Below, in pieces: positions 7,241-15,434 of a DNA stretch of 64,000 nt. The notes under the pieces were generated by a model that saw only the letters and a program-made list of their open reading frames with translations, had not been told where the DNA came from and ran no database searches. This stretch comes from Melioribacteraceae bacterium. GTDB taxonomy: Bacteria; Bacteroidota; Ignavibacteria; Ignavibacteriales; Melioribacteraceae. Location: NCBI GenBank assembly GCA_035362835.1, contig DAOSDY010000002.1, positions 253,592-317,591 on the forward strand. The letters run 5' to 3'. The position numbers and the translations under genes are program-made. How positions within the stretch are numbered: position 1 is the stretch's first letter; each line of letters starts with the position of its first letter.

Positions 7241-8206
7241 CTAATCTAATGGACTCCTCACTCCGTGCAGATTCTCAATTATATGTGTATATATCATCGT
7301 AGTCCGGAGTGATTTATGCCCTAATAATTCCTGAATTGTCCTAATGTCGTATCCCGAAGCTAGGAGATGTGTTGCAAAACTGTGCCTGAAAGAATGTGCA
7401 GTAGCAGGTTTATGAATCCCAGCTTTTCGTATTGCTTTTTTTATCTCCTTCTGAATGGTCGAATCATGAACATGATACCTGAATTTGTATCCTATCTCTT
7501 TGGTGTAAACAAACTTATTTGCAGGAAATAAATATTGCCAGCTAAAATCCTTGGAAGCGTTTGGATATTTTTTGTCCAATGCATCGGGTAAAATTGTTTT
7601 TCCATTTCCATTCTTTAAATCTTCTTCATGTAAAAGTTTAACTTGTTCTACTTTTTCTTTGAGTTCGGGTATTATTGATTCAGCAAGCAAGGTCGTCCTG
7701 TCTTTCCCTCCTTTCGATTGTCTGATTGTAAGACTCTTAAAACCAAAATCAATATCCTTAATCCTTAGGCTTAATGCTTCGTTTAATCTTAATCCGCCTC
7801 CGTATAAAAGGGAACAGATAAGCTTTATATCACCACTTGTATTTGAAATTACATTTTTAGCTTCTTCTTTTGTAAAAACTACAGGGAGCTTTGGTTTTAT
7901 TGAAGAACGTGTTATATCTTCAAGCCATCCGATCTCTTTACCTATTACATTCTTATATAAATAAACAATCGCACATAATGCCTGTCCCTGCGTGGATGCT
8001 GAAACTTTTCTAGAAACTGCTAACCAGCTGAGAAATTTTTCGATGTGGGTTTTATCTAATTCGTTAGGATGGCGTTTATTGTTGAAAAGGATAAATTCTT
8101 TTATCCACTTTAAATATGCTTCTTCAGTTTTTCTGCTGTACCTTTTTGACCTTAATGATAATCTAACCTGGTCAAGAAGCTTCGGCTTTCCCCTCGTTAA
8201 CTCCAT
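7241..8206 (-). CDS. intI: Integron integrase IntI
   Basis: A 321-residue tyrosine recombinase. Catalytic residues are visible: R140 (GGGLRLNEA), H271 and R274 (HSFRHSFATHLL), H297 (LLGHKSL) and Y306 (TTMIYTH), with a basic loop around K165-K168. It carries the IntI-specific insertion at about residues 207-230 (DALDKKYPNASKDFSWQYLF) that separates integron integrases from XerC/D, and it ends in GVRSPLD as IntI proteins do. It should recombine attI with attC cassette sites. Upstream, a weak sigma-70-like pair (TTGCTA at 8261-8256, TATAAT at 8240-8235, 15 bases apart) could be the promoter. No LexA box was seen. It is full length with no frameshift. Confidence 0.93.
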   Translation of the reverse strand: MELTRGKPKLLDQVRLSLRSKRYSRKTEEAYLKWIKEFILFNNKRHPNELDKTHIEKFLSWLAVSRKVSASTQGQALCAIVYLYKNVIGKEIGWLEDITRSSIKPKLPVVFTKEEAKNVISNTSGDIKLICSLLYGGGLRLNEALSLRIKDIDFGFKSLTIRQSKGGKDRTTLLAESIIPELKEKVEQVKLLHEEDLKNGNGKTILPDALDKKYPNASKDFSWQYLFPANKFVYTKEIGYKFRYHVHDSTIQKEIKKAIRKAGIHKPATAHSFRHSFATHLLASGYDIRTIQELLGHKSLRTTMIYTHIIENLHGVRSPLD

Positions 8207-8439
8207 TAAGCGTCCGGCTTAATTACGAATGCAAATTATAATTTCAATTTAAAAATAGCAATAAAAATAGTTCGGGGTTCTTAGTACTTGGTTCCCCGCA
8301 AAATTTATCCGCCTCTGGCGGAAGCGCAGGGCAGGCTTGGTTTGTAGTGCTTAGTTCGTAGTTCTTGTTAATCTGTTTAATTGTTGAATTGGTGCAGAAT
8401 AAAATGATAAACAGAATCTGTGTGTTATAGAAATCTGTC

Positions 8440-8482
8440 ATGCTGAAACCTGTCCTGTAATAAATCAGGATTAATTCAGCAT
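8440..8482. repeat. Palindromic repeat unit, ATGCTGAA/TTCAGCAT
   Basis: Arms ATGCTGAA (8440-8447) and TTCAGCAT (8475-8482) enclose an inner CCTG/CAGG pairing. It follows CTGTC, as the next unit follows CCTGTC. Confidence 0.55.
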
Positions 8483-8511
8483 CTGAGCTTAAGAAATGAT
8501 TATACAACCGG

Positions 8512-8551
8512 ATTCCGGGTCAAGCCTGCATACCGCAGGCAGGCCCGGAAT
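8512..8551. repeat. Palindromic repeat unit, ATTCCGGG/CCCGGAAT with inner stem
   Basis: Outer arms ATTCCGGG (8512-8519) and CCCGGAAT (8544-8551); inner arms GCCTGC (8524-8529) and GCAGGC (8535-8540). It shares GATTCCGGGTCAA and CCCGGAATGAC with the copy at 8617-8637, which lacks the inner stem. Confidence 0.65.
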
Positions 8552-8566
8552 GACAAGCGCCCTGTC

Positions 8567-8586
8567 ATCCTGATGAAAATCAGGAT
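8567..8586. repeat. Palindromic repeat unit, ATCCTGAT/ATCAGGAT
   Basis: Perfect 8-base arms (8567-8574 and 8579-8586) around a GAAA loop, preceded by CTGTC. A stable GAAA tetraloop on an RNA hairpin would be expected if transcribed. Confidence 0.6.
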
Positions 8587-8616
8587 CTACACGTCACGGG
8601 ACTCTTTTACGTTCAG

Positions 8617-8637
8617 ATTCCGGGTCAAACCCGGAAT
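8617..8637. repeat. Palindromic repeat unit, ATTCCGGGT/ACCCGGAAT
   Basis: Nine-base perfect arms with a CAA loop, ending in ATGAC. It is the compact form of the unit at 8512-8551. It sits just beyond the stop codon of the minus-strand nitrilase-family gene and could act as a 3' hairpin for that transcript. Confidence 0.65.
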
Positions 8638-8646
8638 GACATTATC

Positions 8647-9408
8647 CTAAATAAGCCTCATATCCTCCAGGAAGGGGAGCTTCTCCCTTGTCTCCTTAAC
8701 CATTTCAAAATCGAGATCAACCACGCTTATCTTTTCCTCTTCGCCTGCAGTAATAAGTTCTTTACCGAGCGGATCGTATACTGAACTGTAGCCGTTATAC
8801 TTTAAGCCGGGGTCGCTTCCAACTCTGTTTACGCCGGTCATAAAACACTGGTTCTCAATCGCGCGGGCTTTAAGGAGCGTCCTCCAGTGGTCGATCCTCG
8901 CGACCGGCCAGTTGGAAATATTAACAATCATATCAACGCGCTCCTTGCCGTATAACCTGTAGAGCTCCGGGAATCTGAGATCGTAGCAGACCGTCAGGCC
9001 GATCCTGTGAGTACCGATCTTAGTAATTACAATTTCCTTCCCGGCTCTGTAATTATCGCTTTCCCCGGCGTATGTGAATGGATGAATCTTCCTGTATCTC
9101 GCGGCTATCAGTCCGTCCGCATCTAAATGAACGAGCGAATTATAAATCCCTTCTTCGCTCTTCTCAATAATTCCTGCAAAGATGTTTAATTTCATTTTGC
9201 GTGAGAGGTCCATAAAAAACAGGGTTGAGACGCCGTCGAGGTCCTCCGCGAATTTTACGGAGTTCATTGTAAATCCGGTAAGCGTCATTTCGGGGAAGAT
9301 CAGCAGTTCCGGCTTTTCATTTAGCTGACCGGTAAGCTTTTCGATCTTCAAAATATTCTTTTCGGGATTCTCCCATTCGGGGTCGTATTGAACCAGTCCG
9401 GCCTTCAT
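8647..9408 (-). CDS. Nitrilase-family carbon-nitrogen hydrolase (omega-amidase-like)
   Basis: A 253-residue cytosolic amidase of the nitrilase superfamily. The catalytic triad is visible: E40 (FPEMTLTGF), K107 (YRKIHPF) and C141 (VCYDLRFPELYR). Length and the VCYDLRFPELYR block point to the omega-amidase (YafV/Nit2-like) branch, which hydrolyses alpha-ketoglutaramate or similar short amides. The exact substrate cannot be fixed from sequence. It is transcribed alone on the minus strand and divergent from the SpmAB-like gene, with about 100 bases between the two starts. Initiation is at ATG 9408 with GGAGTG upstream. Confidence 0.85.
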   Translation of the reverse strand: MKAGLVQYDPEWENPEKNILKIEKLTGQLNEKPELLIFPEMTLTGFTMNSVKFAEDLDGVSTLFFMDLSRKMKLNIFAGIIEKSEEGIYNSLVHLDADGLIAARYRKIHPFTYAGESDNYRAGKEIVITKIGTHRIGLTVCYDLRFPELYRLYGKERVDMIVNISNWPVARIDHWRTLLKARAIENQCFMTGVNRVGSDPGLKYNGYSSVYDPLGKELITAGEEEKISVVDLDFEMVKETREKLPFLEDMRLI

Positions 9409-9509
9409 GCTTCACTCCGTCAATTAAGATTGATCTTTTGCAAGAAAAATTTTTTTTGCGGAAAGAATTTAATAATTTTCCGGCAATTCAATCATCCTTC
9501 AGGGATTTA

Positions 9510-11117
9510 ATGCTAAATTATATCTGGTTCACACTGCTGCTGCTCGGTATAGTTACGGCGGTAACGGTCGATCTCTCCGATAAAGCGACCAATAAATACA
9601 GAAACGGCGAACAGCTCTATGTGCTCATTAAATTCGACCAGCCCAGAATCGATTCATCCAAATCGGTCAACGCTACTCTGATGGTAAGCAGCACCGTATT
9701 CAACGACTTTTATAACGTAAAGGAGCCGGCAGATATTTTTCAGAATTTACGACTAAAGTATAATCCCGGCGAAAAGAATTTCACTTCATTTTTCGAAGCG
9801 GGCGACGGGACTCCTTCCATCTGGAAAGAGATGGCTAAGGTAGGAGGAAAGGAGAACGACCTATCGGGAAAAGTTGTGCTGCGTCAGAAACTCGATTCAC
9901 TCCTTTACACCGGTTCATTCTACCCCGAGGAGATTTCATTCTCGCGTATGAGGGAGGTAACCAACGCGGCTATCGATTACGCTTCCAACGCTGTTAAGAT
10001 CGCCCTCGGACTGATCGGTATTATGGCCCTCTGGCTCGGCATAATGAAAATTGCGGAACAGTCGGGACTTATCTCAATAATCGCGAGGGGATTAAGGCCG
10101 GTAACAAAATTTTTATTTCCGGATGTCCCCCAGGATCATCCCGCGATGGGATCGATGATTATGAATATATCGGCTAACATGCTCGGACTCGGCAACGCTG
10201 CCACACCGTTCGGTTTAAAAGCGATGGAGGAACTCGATTCGCTCAATCCGGAGAAAGGAACCGCGACCAACGCTATGTGCACTTTCCTCGCGATCAATAC
10301 TGCGGGGCTTACACTCATTCCGGCTACAGCTATTGCAGTAAGAGCCTCTGCGGGAAGCAGCGATCCTGCGATAATAATCGGCACTTCATTCTTCGGCGCC
10401 GCGTGCGCGACGTTCACAGGAATTCTCGCCGCAAAGATCCTGGAGAAATTCTCCATACCCGGTTATAATTTCAAAGAATGGTTCAGGTCGAATATAAAAT
10501 TCATAGGCGGATTTTTTATCGCAGCCGCCGCAATTCTGCTCGCCATAGTAACCGGATTCTTTTCGATGGTTGATACGGATATCATCAAATCGATCGTTCA
10601 GGGGATCTCTTTTTTAGCAATACCTTTAATAATAATTTCGTTCGTCTTTTACGGCGCGTTAAAGAAAGTAAAATTGTACGAAGTATTTGTAGAAGGAGCC
10701 AAGGAAGGATTCAATGTCGCGGTAAGGATTATTCCATACCTAGTTGCGATGCTTGTTGCAATCGGAATTTTCAGAGCCGGGGGAGCGATGGACCTTCTTA
10801 TACTCATCATCTCACCTGTAACGAATCTGATCGGAATGCCCGCCGAGGCATTGCCGATGGCTTTGATGCGTCCTCTGTCCGGAAGCGGATCGCTCGGAAT
10901 TATGTCCGAAATTATTTCCGTCCACGGCGCGGACTCTTTCATCGGAATACTCGTATCAACTATTATGGGAAGTACCGAAACAACTTTTTATGTGCTCGCT
11001 CTCTATTTCGGGACTGTTAATATTAAGAGGACGCGGCACGCAGTTGCAGCCGGTGTACTTGCCGATATCGCCGGAATTCTCGGAGCCCTTTTTATTGTGG
11101 GAGTATTATTCGGTTAA
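9510..11117 (+). CDS. SpmA-SpmB-like fused Gate-domain membrane protein
   Basis: A 535-residue integral membrane protein joining two Gate (nucleoside-recognition) domains, as SpmA and SpmB are joined in many non-sporulating bacteria. The first half has NISANMLGLGNAATPFGLKA; the second has MRPLSGSGSLGIMSEI and GSTETTFYVLALYFG, both hallmarks of the SpmA/SpmB pair. An N-terminal segment of about 150 residues after the first membrane helix looks periplasmic. ATG 9510 is chosen because CAGGGA lies five bases upstream and a membrane helix follows at once; the frame is open back to a TTG at 9438. The transported solute is unknown. A 2-hydroxyacid dehydrogenase gene follows after three bases. Confidence 0.8.
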   Translation: MLNYIWFTLLLLGIVTAVTVDLSDKATNKYRNGEQLYVLIKFDQPRIDSSKSVNATLMVSSTVFNDFYNVKEPADIFQNLRLKYNPGEKNFTSFFEAGDGTPSIWKEMAKVGGKENDLSGKVVLRQKLDSLLYTGSFYPEEISFSRMREVTNAAIDYASNAVKIALGLIGIMALWLGIMKIAEQSGLISIIARGLRPVTKFLFPDVPQDHPAMGSMIMNISANMLGLGNAATPFGLKAMEELDSLNPEKGTATNAMCTFLAINTAGLTLIPATAIAVRASAGSSDPAIIIGTSFFGAACATFTGILAAKILEKFSIPGYNFKEWFRSNIKFIGGFFIAAAAILLAIVTGFFSMVDTDIIKSIVQGISFLAIPLIIISFVFYGALKKVKLYEVFVEGAKEGFNVAVRIIPYLVAMLVAIGIFRAGGAMDLLILIISPVTNLIGMPAEALPMALMRPLSGSGSLGIMSEIISVHGADSFIGILVSTIMGSTETTFYVLALYFGTVNIKRTRHAVAAGVLADIAGILGALFIVGVLFG

Positions 11118-11120
11118 TCT

Positions 11121-12077
11121 ATGAAAGTATTTATAACGCAGGAACTGCCCGGAAACGTTGAGGAAATTCTGAGAAGAAAAGGATTTGAAGTTGACGTCTA
11201 CCGGAAAAATAAAATTATTCCGAAAAAGGAATTGATTGAAAGGGCCAAGTCCGCAGATGCGCTGATCTGCCTCCTCACAAACAGTATTGATAAGGAAGTA
11301 ATCGACAGTTTTAGGAAGTGCAGGATAATCGCGAATGTTGCCGTCGGTTTCAACAATATCGATGTCGGCTATGCAAAGTCGAAAGGAATTGTCGTAACAA
11401 ATACTCCGGGAATTTTAGACGACGCTACAGCGGATCTTACGTTAGCGCTGATACTCGCATGCGCCAGGAGATTGAGGGAAGGGGATATTTATACGAGGGA
11501 AGGGAAGTTTAAAGCGTGGATGCCGCAGTTACTCCTCGGTATTGAGATGGCCGGAAAGACGGTGGGAATTATCGGTGCCGGCAGAATAGGCCTGGAGGTT
11601 GCAAACCGTCTCATACCTTTCAAGACAAAAATTATCTACTATAACCGGAACCGTAAAACCGGATTTGAAAAAAAGACAGGTGCAAAAAGAGTATCGCTCA
11701 ATTCACTTCTTAAAAAATCCGATTTCATTTCTGTTCATCTTCCATTGAATAAAGAGACATTTCAAATACTGAATAAAAAGAATCTGAATCTGATGAAAAA
11801 GACCGCTGTAATCGTGAATACATCCCGCGGAGAAGTGATTGAGGAAAAAGCTCTAATCGATCTTTTGAGGAGGAAAAAAATATTTGCAGCCGGACTCGAT
11901 GTATACGAAAACGAGCCCCGGTTGAATCCGGAACTCTTCGGGCTTGATAACGCTATTCTTCTGCCGCATATCGGAAGCGCTACCGTTGAAACCCGTAGTA
12001 AAATGGCCCTTTTAGCCGCCAAAAATGTGATAAATCTGTTATCGGGCAAAAGACCGGTCACACCGGTTCAGATTTAA
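11121..12077 (+). CDS. D-2-hydroxyacid dehydrogenase (glyoxylate/hydroxypyruvate reductase type)
   Basis: A 318-residue NAD(P)-dependent reductase of 2-oxoacids. The nucleotide-binding motif VGIIGAGRIG is near residue 148. The catalytic Arg is in NTSRGEVI, the Glu in VYENEP, and the His in LPHIGSAT, the order of the D-isomer dehydrogenases. The N-terminal substrate-binding half has NVAVGFNNIDV, typical of the GyaR/GhrB-like glyoxylate reductases (D-glycerate dehydrogenases). It follows the SpmAB-like gene after three bases and is probably co-transcribed with it. The substrate (glyoxylate, hydroxypyruvate or other) is inferred from similarity only. Confidence 0.85.
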   Translation: MKVFITQELPGNVEEILRRKGFEVDVYRKNKIIPKKELIERAKSADALICLLTNSIDKEVIDSFRKCRIIANVAVGFNNIDVGYAKSKGIVVTNTPGILDDATADLTLALILACARRLREGDIYTREGKFKAWMPQLLLGIEMAGKTVGIIGAGRIGLEVANRLIPFKTKIIYYNRNRKTGFEKKTGAKRVSLNSLLKKSDFISVHLPLNKETFQILNKKNLNLMKKTAVIVNTSRGEVIEEKALIDLLRRKKIFAAGLDVYENEPRLNPELFGLDNAILLPHIGSATVETRSKMALLAAKNVINLLSGKRPVTPVQI

Positions 12078-12136
12078 ATGAATTGTAGAAAGAATTTTTA
12101 ATAACTATTTTTACATAAAATAAATTAGACAACACT

Positions 12137-13258
12137 ATGCGAATTGGAATCCCAAAAGAAACAGCCAGAGAAGAGAAAAGAGTATCGATTGTTCCAGCGG
12201 GAGTCGACGCTCTTGTAAAAGCAGGACATACTGTTTTTCTAGAAACAGGTGCAGGATTCGAGAGTCATTTTACTGATGAAGAATACCGGAATGTAGGCGC
12301 GAATATTGTCTATACCGCCGAAGAGGTATATCAGCGTTCCGAGATGGTGGTTAAAATCGCTCCGCTTACGGATAATGAAGTGGATCTTCTTCAGGATGAA
12401 CAGATTCTTTTTTCATTCCTTCATCTGGCAGTAGGCAAAAAAAATGTAATTGAAAAACTCCTTCAGAAAAAAGTGACGGCTATTGCCTATGAGCTTATTG
12501 AAAAGGAGGATCAGCTCCCGGTGCTTCAATCGATGAGTGAAATAGCCGGTCAGCTGGCAGTTCAGGTCGGTGAGAAATATCTCGGAAGCGATTCGCCGAT
12601 CGGACGCGGAATACTGATGGGCGGAATAGCGGGAGTGGCTCCGGCCGCGGTTGTTATTCTTGGCGCAGGCGTCGTCGGATTTAATGCTGCGCGCGCCGCT
12701 TATACAAGAGGCGCTCACGTGATCGTTATTGATAACGACATGAGAAGATTGAGAAGAATCAATACAGATATTTCTAAAAATATCAGCACCGTTGCGGCCA
12801 ATCCGTTTACAATTGCGCGCGGCTGCAAGTTTGCCGATCTTTTCATCGGCGCTATTCAGATCAAAGCCGAGAAGACTCCTCATCTAGTTACAGAACAGAT
12901 GGTAAAGACAATGAAAAAGGGGGCGGTTATTGTTGATGTCTCTATCGATCAGGGCGGATGCATCGAGACCAGCCGTCCTACAACAATCTCCGATCCGGTA
13001 TTCAACATGCATAATGTAATTCATTACTGTGTTCCGAATATGCCGGCTCTGGTCTGCCGTACCGCAAGTTACGGATTGACAAATGCGGCGCTCGAATATG
13101 TGGATGAGATTGCCGGACACGGTTTATCGCAGGCACTCCTGGGCGATACGGGACTTGCCAAAGGAGTTTGTACTTACAACGGTTTCTGTACAAATGAAAG
13201 TATCGCGGAAGCATTCAATATAGAATATAGACGGCTCCATATTTTTTCAAAAAATTAA
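12137..13258 (+). CDS. ald: Alanine dehydrogenase
   Basis: A 373-residue enzyme that interconverts L-alanine with pyruvate and ammonia using NAD. It has the family opening MRIGIPKET, with R15 and H96 at the expected substrate-binding positions and K73 near the expected lysine. The Rossmann motif VVILGAGVVGFNAA is around residue 172, and DVSIDQGGC carries the catalytic Asp. Length is normal. The related NAD(P) transhydrogenase alpha subunit is less likely because there is no C-terminal membrane part and no beta-subunit gene nearby. The CoA-transferase gene follows after 15 bases, suggesting joint expression around pyruvate and acetyl-CoA metabolism. Confidence 0.9.
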   Translation: MRIGIPKETAREEKRVSIVPAGVDALVKAGHTVFLETGAGFESHFTDEEYRNVGANIVYTAEEVYQRSEMVVKIAPLTDNEVDLLQDEQILFSFLHLAVGKKNVIEKLLQKKVTAIAYELIEKEDQLPVLQSMSEIAGQLAVQVGEKYLGSDSPIGRGILMGGIAGVAPAAVVILGAGVVGFNAARAAYTRGAHVIVIDNDMRRLRRINTDISKNISTVAANPFTIARGCKFADLFIGAIQIKAEKTPHLVTEQMVKTMKKGAVIVDVSIDQGGCIETSRPTTISDPVFNMHNVIHYCVPNMPALVCRTASYGLTNAALEYVDEIAGHGLSQALLGDTGLAKGVCTYNGFCTNESIAEAFNIEYRRLHIFSKN

Positions 13259-13273
13259 GAAGAGATTTAAAAG

Positions 13274-14626
13274 ATGACACTTGATCAGATCAAAATCGAT
13301 AAGCCGGTTAGTGGACCATGGGTGAAGAAATATAATTCTAAACTTGTTTCGGCTGAAGAAGCGGTTAAAGTAATTAAATCGAATGATAAGGTTGTTGTGC
13401 AGCCCGGATGCGCCGCGCCGCTTGATTTAATTAATGCAATGGTACTGCGTAAAGAAGAACTGAGTAATGTAGAGATTTATCACATCCTTGTAGTTGGCGA
13501 CCTTCCGTATGTAAAACCGGGTATGGAAAAGCATTTTCGTCATAAAGCTTTTTTTATCGGGGGCAATACACGAAGTGCTGTAAATGAAGGCCGTGCAGAG
13601 TTTATTCCGATCTTCCTTTCCGAAGTTACTATGCTTTTTAAGAGAGGAGTTTTACAGGCGGATGTTGCTTTGATTCATGTATCACCGCCCGATGAACACG
13701 GATTCTGCAGTTACGGAATTGATGTGGGAAATATTAAAACCCCGGCGGAGAAATCGAAGTGCATTATTGCTATGGTTAACAAGCAGATGCCGCGCGGACT
13801 CGGAAACAGTTTTATTCATATCAATAAGATTGATTATATAGTTGAAGCGGACAAACCGCTTCTCGAACTCCCTCAAATTGACCCTGATGCAACTCCTGAA
13901 ATGTTAAAAATTTACGACCAGATCGGAAGTCATATTGCCGGAATGATTGAAGACGGTTCAACTCTTCAAATGGGAATCGGTGCTATTCCGGATGCAGTAC
14001 TGAAATATCTTCATGATAAAAACGATCTCGGTGTTCATACGGAGATGTTCAGCGACGGACTTATCGAACTCGTTCAGGAAGGTGTTGTAAACGGTGAAAA
14101 GAAGACTCTGCACCAGGGTAAAATAATTGCGGGATTTGTGCTCGGTACTAAACGCTCTTATGATTTTATTGACAACAATCCGATTTTTGAGTTCCATCCC
14201 CAGGAATATGTAAATGATCCTTTCCTTATCTCAAAGAATAATAAGATGGTTGCCATTAACTCCGCGATCGAAATCGATTTAACAGGCCAGGTTTGTTCGG
14301 ATTCAATCGGAACCAGATTCTACAGCGGCATCGGCGGGCAGGTCGATTTTGTGAGAGGCGCGGCTCATTCAGAAGGAGGCAAACCGATTATAGCTCTCCC
14401 TTCGGCAACAAAGGATCTGAAATTTTCGAAAATCGTTCCGACTCTCAAACCGGGTGCCGGTGTTGTAACCTCGCGCGGCGATGTCCATTATGTAGTCACG
14501 GAATACGGAGTAGCTGACCTGTTCGGTAAAACGATTCAGGAAAGGGTAAGATCGCTGATTGCAGTTTCTCATCCCGTGTTCAGAGATCAATTAACAGAAT
14601 ACGCAAAAAAAGTTTATTACATTTAG
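13274..14626 (+). CDS. Acetyl-CoA hydrolase/transferase family protein (4-hydroxybutyrate CoA-transferase-like)
   Basis: A 450-residue family I CoA-transferase. The catalytic glutamate is in VHTEMFSDGL, preceded by the GIGAIPDAVL loop. The C-terminal domain has GQVDFVRGAAHSEGGKPIIALPS and YVVTEYGVADLFGKT, typical of the acetyl-CoA hydrolase / 4-hydroxybutyrate CoA-transferase (AbfT/Cat2) group. It would move CoA between acetyl-CoA and another short acid, or hydrolyse acetyl-CoA; the acceptor is not evident. The start ATG 13274 has AAGAAGAG about ten bases upstream. It follows ald by 15 bases and precedes a phosphoesterase gene by ten. Confidence 0.85.
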   Translation: MTLDQIKIDKPVSGPWVKKYNSKLVSAEEAVKVIKSNDKVVVQPGCAAPLDLINAMVLRKEELSNVEIYHILVVGDLPYVKPGMEKHFRHKAFFIGGNTRSAVNEGRAEFIPIFLSEVTMLFKRGVLQADVALIHVSPPDEHGFCSYGIDVGNIKTPAEKSKCIIAMVNKQMPRGLGNSFIHINKIDYIVEADKPLLELPQIDPDATPEMLKIYDQIGSHIAGMIEDGSTLQMGIGAIPDAVLKYLHDKNDLGVHTEMFSDGLIELVQEGVVNGEKKTLHQGKIIAGFVLGTKRSYDFIDNNPIFEFHPQEYVNDPFLISKNNKMVAINSAIEIDLTGQVCSDSIGTRFYSGIGGQVDFVRGAAHSEGGKPIIALPSATKDLKFSKIVPTLKPGAGVVTSRGDVHYVVTEYGVADLFGKTIQERVRSLIAVSHPVFRDQLTEYAKKVYYI

Positions 14627-14636
14627 AAGAGTTTCT

Positions 14637-15326
14637 ATGGTAGCGGTTATCGGAGATATACACGGCTGCTTCTATACTCTCGAAGAGCTGTATAAAAAAA
14701 TAGTTAAGGGTTATCCCGGAATTAGTATTTATACTGTCGGCGACCTTGTGGACCGCGGTAATCACAGTTTCGAGGTTGTAAAATTTATTATTGATAATAA
14801 AATTATCTTTGCGCCGGGTAATCACGATTATATGTTTTTGCATTTTTTTAAAGATCCCTCCAGCGTCTTTGCCCGTTCCTGGTTTTTCAATGGCAACGAG
14901 ACAACGCTGGAATCCTATGAAAACCATCAGGATGAAATGTTCCATCATCTTGAATTTATCAAGAGTGCTCCCCTCTATTATAATCTGAAAGATTGTTTTA
15001 TCTGTCATGCCGGCATTTCGGTCCTATATGAAAATCTGCTTCCCAAAGATTTCAGGAATAATTTAGATTCACTCGATTCATTTATAAGGAATGATTTAAA
15101 GACCGACAGGGGAATAATGTGGACTAGGGACGCTTTATTGAACCTGGGTAAACTTCAGATAGTCGGACACACAAAGCAGCAGGATATCACTCTGGTTGAA
15201 GAATCGAATGCGTTATATCTGGATACAGGAGCATGTGTAGGCAATAAGTTATCCGCCGTAATTGTTCACGAAAGCAACATCATAGAGACAATTGAAGAAA
15301 AAACACACTTAAATGATATCATTTAA
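14637..15326 (+). CDS. Calcineurin-type metallophosphoesterase (PrpE/ApaH/PPP-like)
   Basis: A 229-residue two-metal phosphoesterase. The metal-binding motifs appear in order: GDIHGC (residues 6-11), GDLVDRG (near 36-42), GNHDYMF (near 61), then a His in CHAGIS and VGHTK. This is the pattern of PPP-type Ser/Thr phosphatases and symmetrical dinucleoside tetraphosphatases. The substrate could be phosphoprotein or Ap4A. It starts ten bases after the CoA-transferase stop and is probably the last gene of that operon; about 108 bases separate it from sprA. Confidence 0.8.
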   Translation: MVAVIGDIHGCFYTLEELYKKIVKGYPGISIYTVGDLVDRGNHSFEVVKFIIDNKIIFAPGNHDYMFLHFFKDPSSVFARSWFFNGNETTLESYENHQDEMFHHLEFIKSAPLYYNLKDCFICHAGISVLYENLLPKDFRNNLDSLDSFIRNDLKTDRGIMWTRDALLNLGKLQIVGHTKQQDITLVEESNALYLDTGACVGNKLSAVIVHESNIIETIEEKTHLNDII

Positions 15327-15434
15327 AAATGCACCTAGAATTTTTTTTTAAGGATTGCATTAAAGTAAATTTTTAGTAATTTTTGAGTCGCAAAAATTAA
15401 AGGAGGTTCGATCGATTACTTTTTACTTTAGTTA

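Larger units (their letters stand above)
3795..8206 (-). mobile_element. Integron with inverted integrase and two cassettes
   Basis: On the minus strand, in order: intI (8206-7241), an attI-like region, core site GTTAGGC (7050-7044), cassette 1 (7049-6072, 978 bp), core GTTATAT (6072-6066), cassette 2 (6071-3801, 2271 bp), and core GTTATAT (3801-3795). Each cassette starts with bases that are the reverse complement of the first arm of its own attC: GTTAGGC with GCCTAAC for cassette 1, and GTTATATGCAC with GTGCATATAAC for cassette 2. This is the expected signature of an integrated cassette that was once circular. Cassette genes are AT-rich compared with flanking genes. The integrase reads in the same direction as the cassettes. 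Confidence 0.88.
8207..8646. other. Gene-free stretch of palindromic repeats
   Basis: This 440 bp interval between intI and the nitrilase-family gene has no credible gene. It is a mosaic of hairpin-forming units, listed separately, plus fragments such as CCGCCTCTGGCGG near 8310 and repeated TTAGTACTTG/TTAGTTCGTAG-like words near 8280-8360. Several units share TGTCAT or ATGAC at their edge. It resembles small interspersed palindromic (REP/MITE-like) sequence. The last hairpin lies seven bases past the stop of the nitrilase gene and may help end its transcript. Confidence 0.6.

Noticed and set aside
8244..8507. An 87-codon minus-strand open frame in the repeat region
   Set aside because: It runs through palindromic repeat sequence, has no ribosome-binding site and no recognisable protein features.
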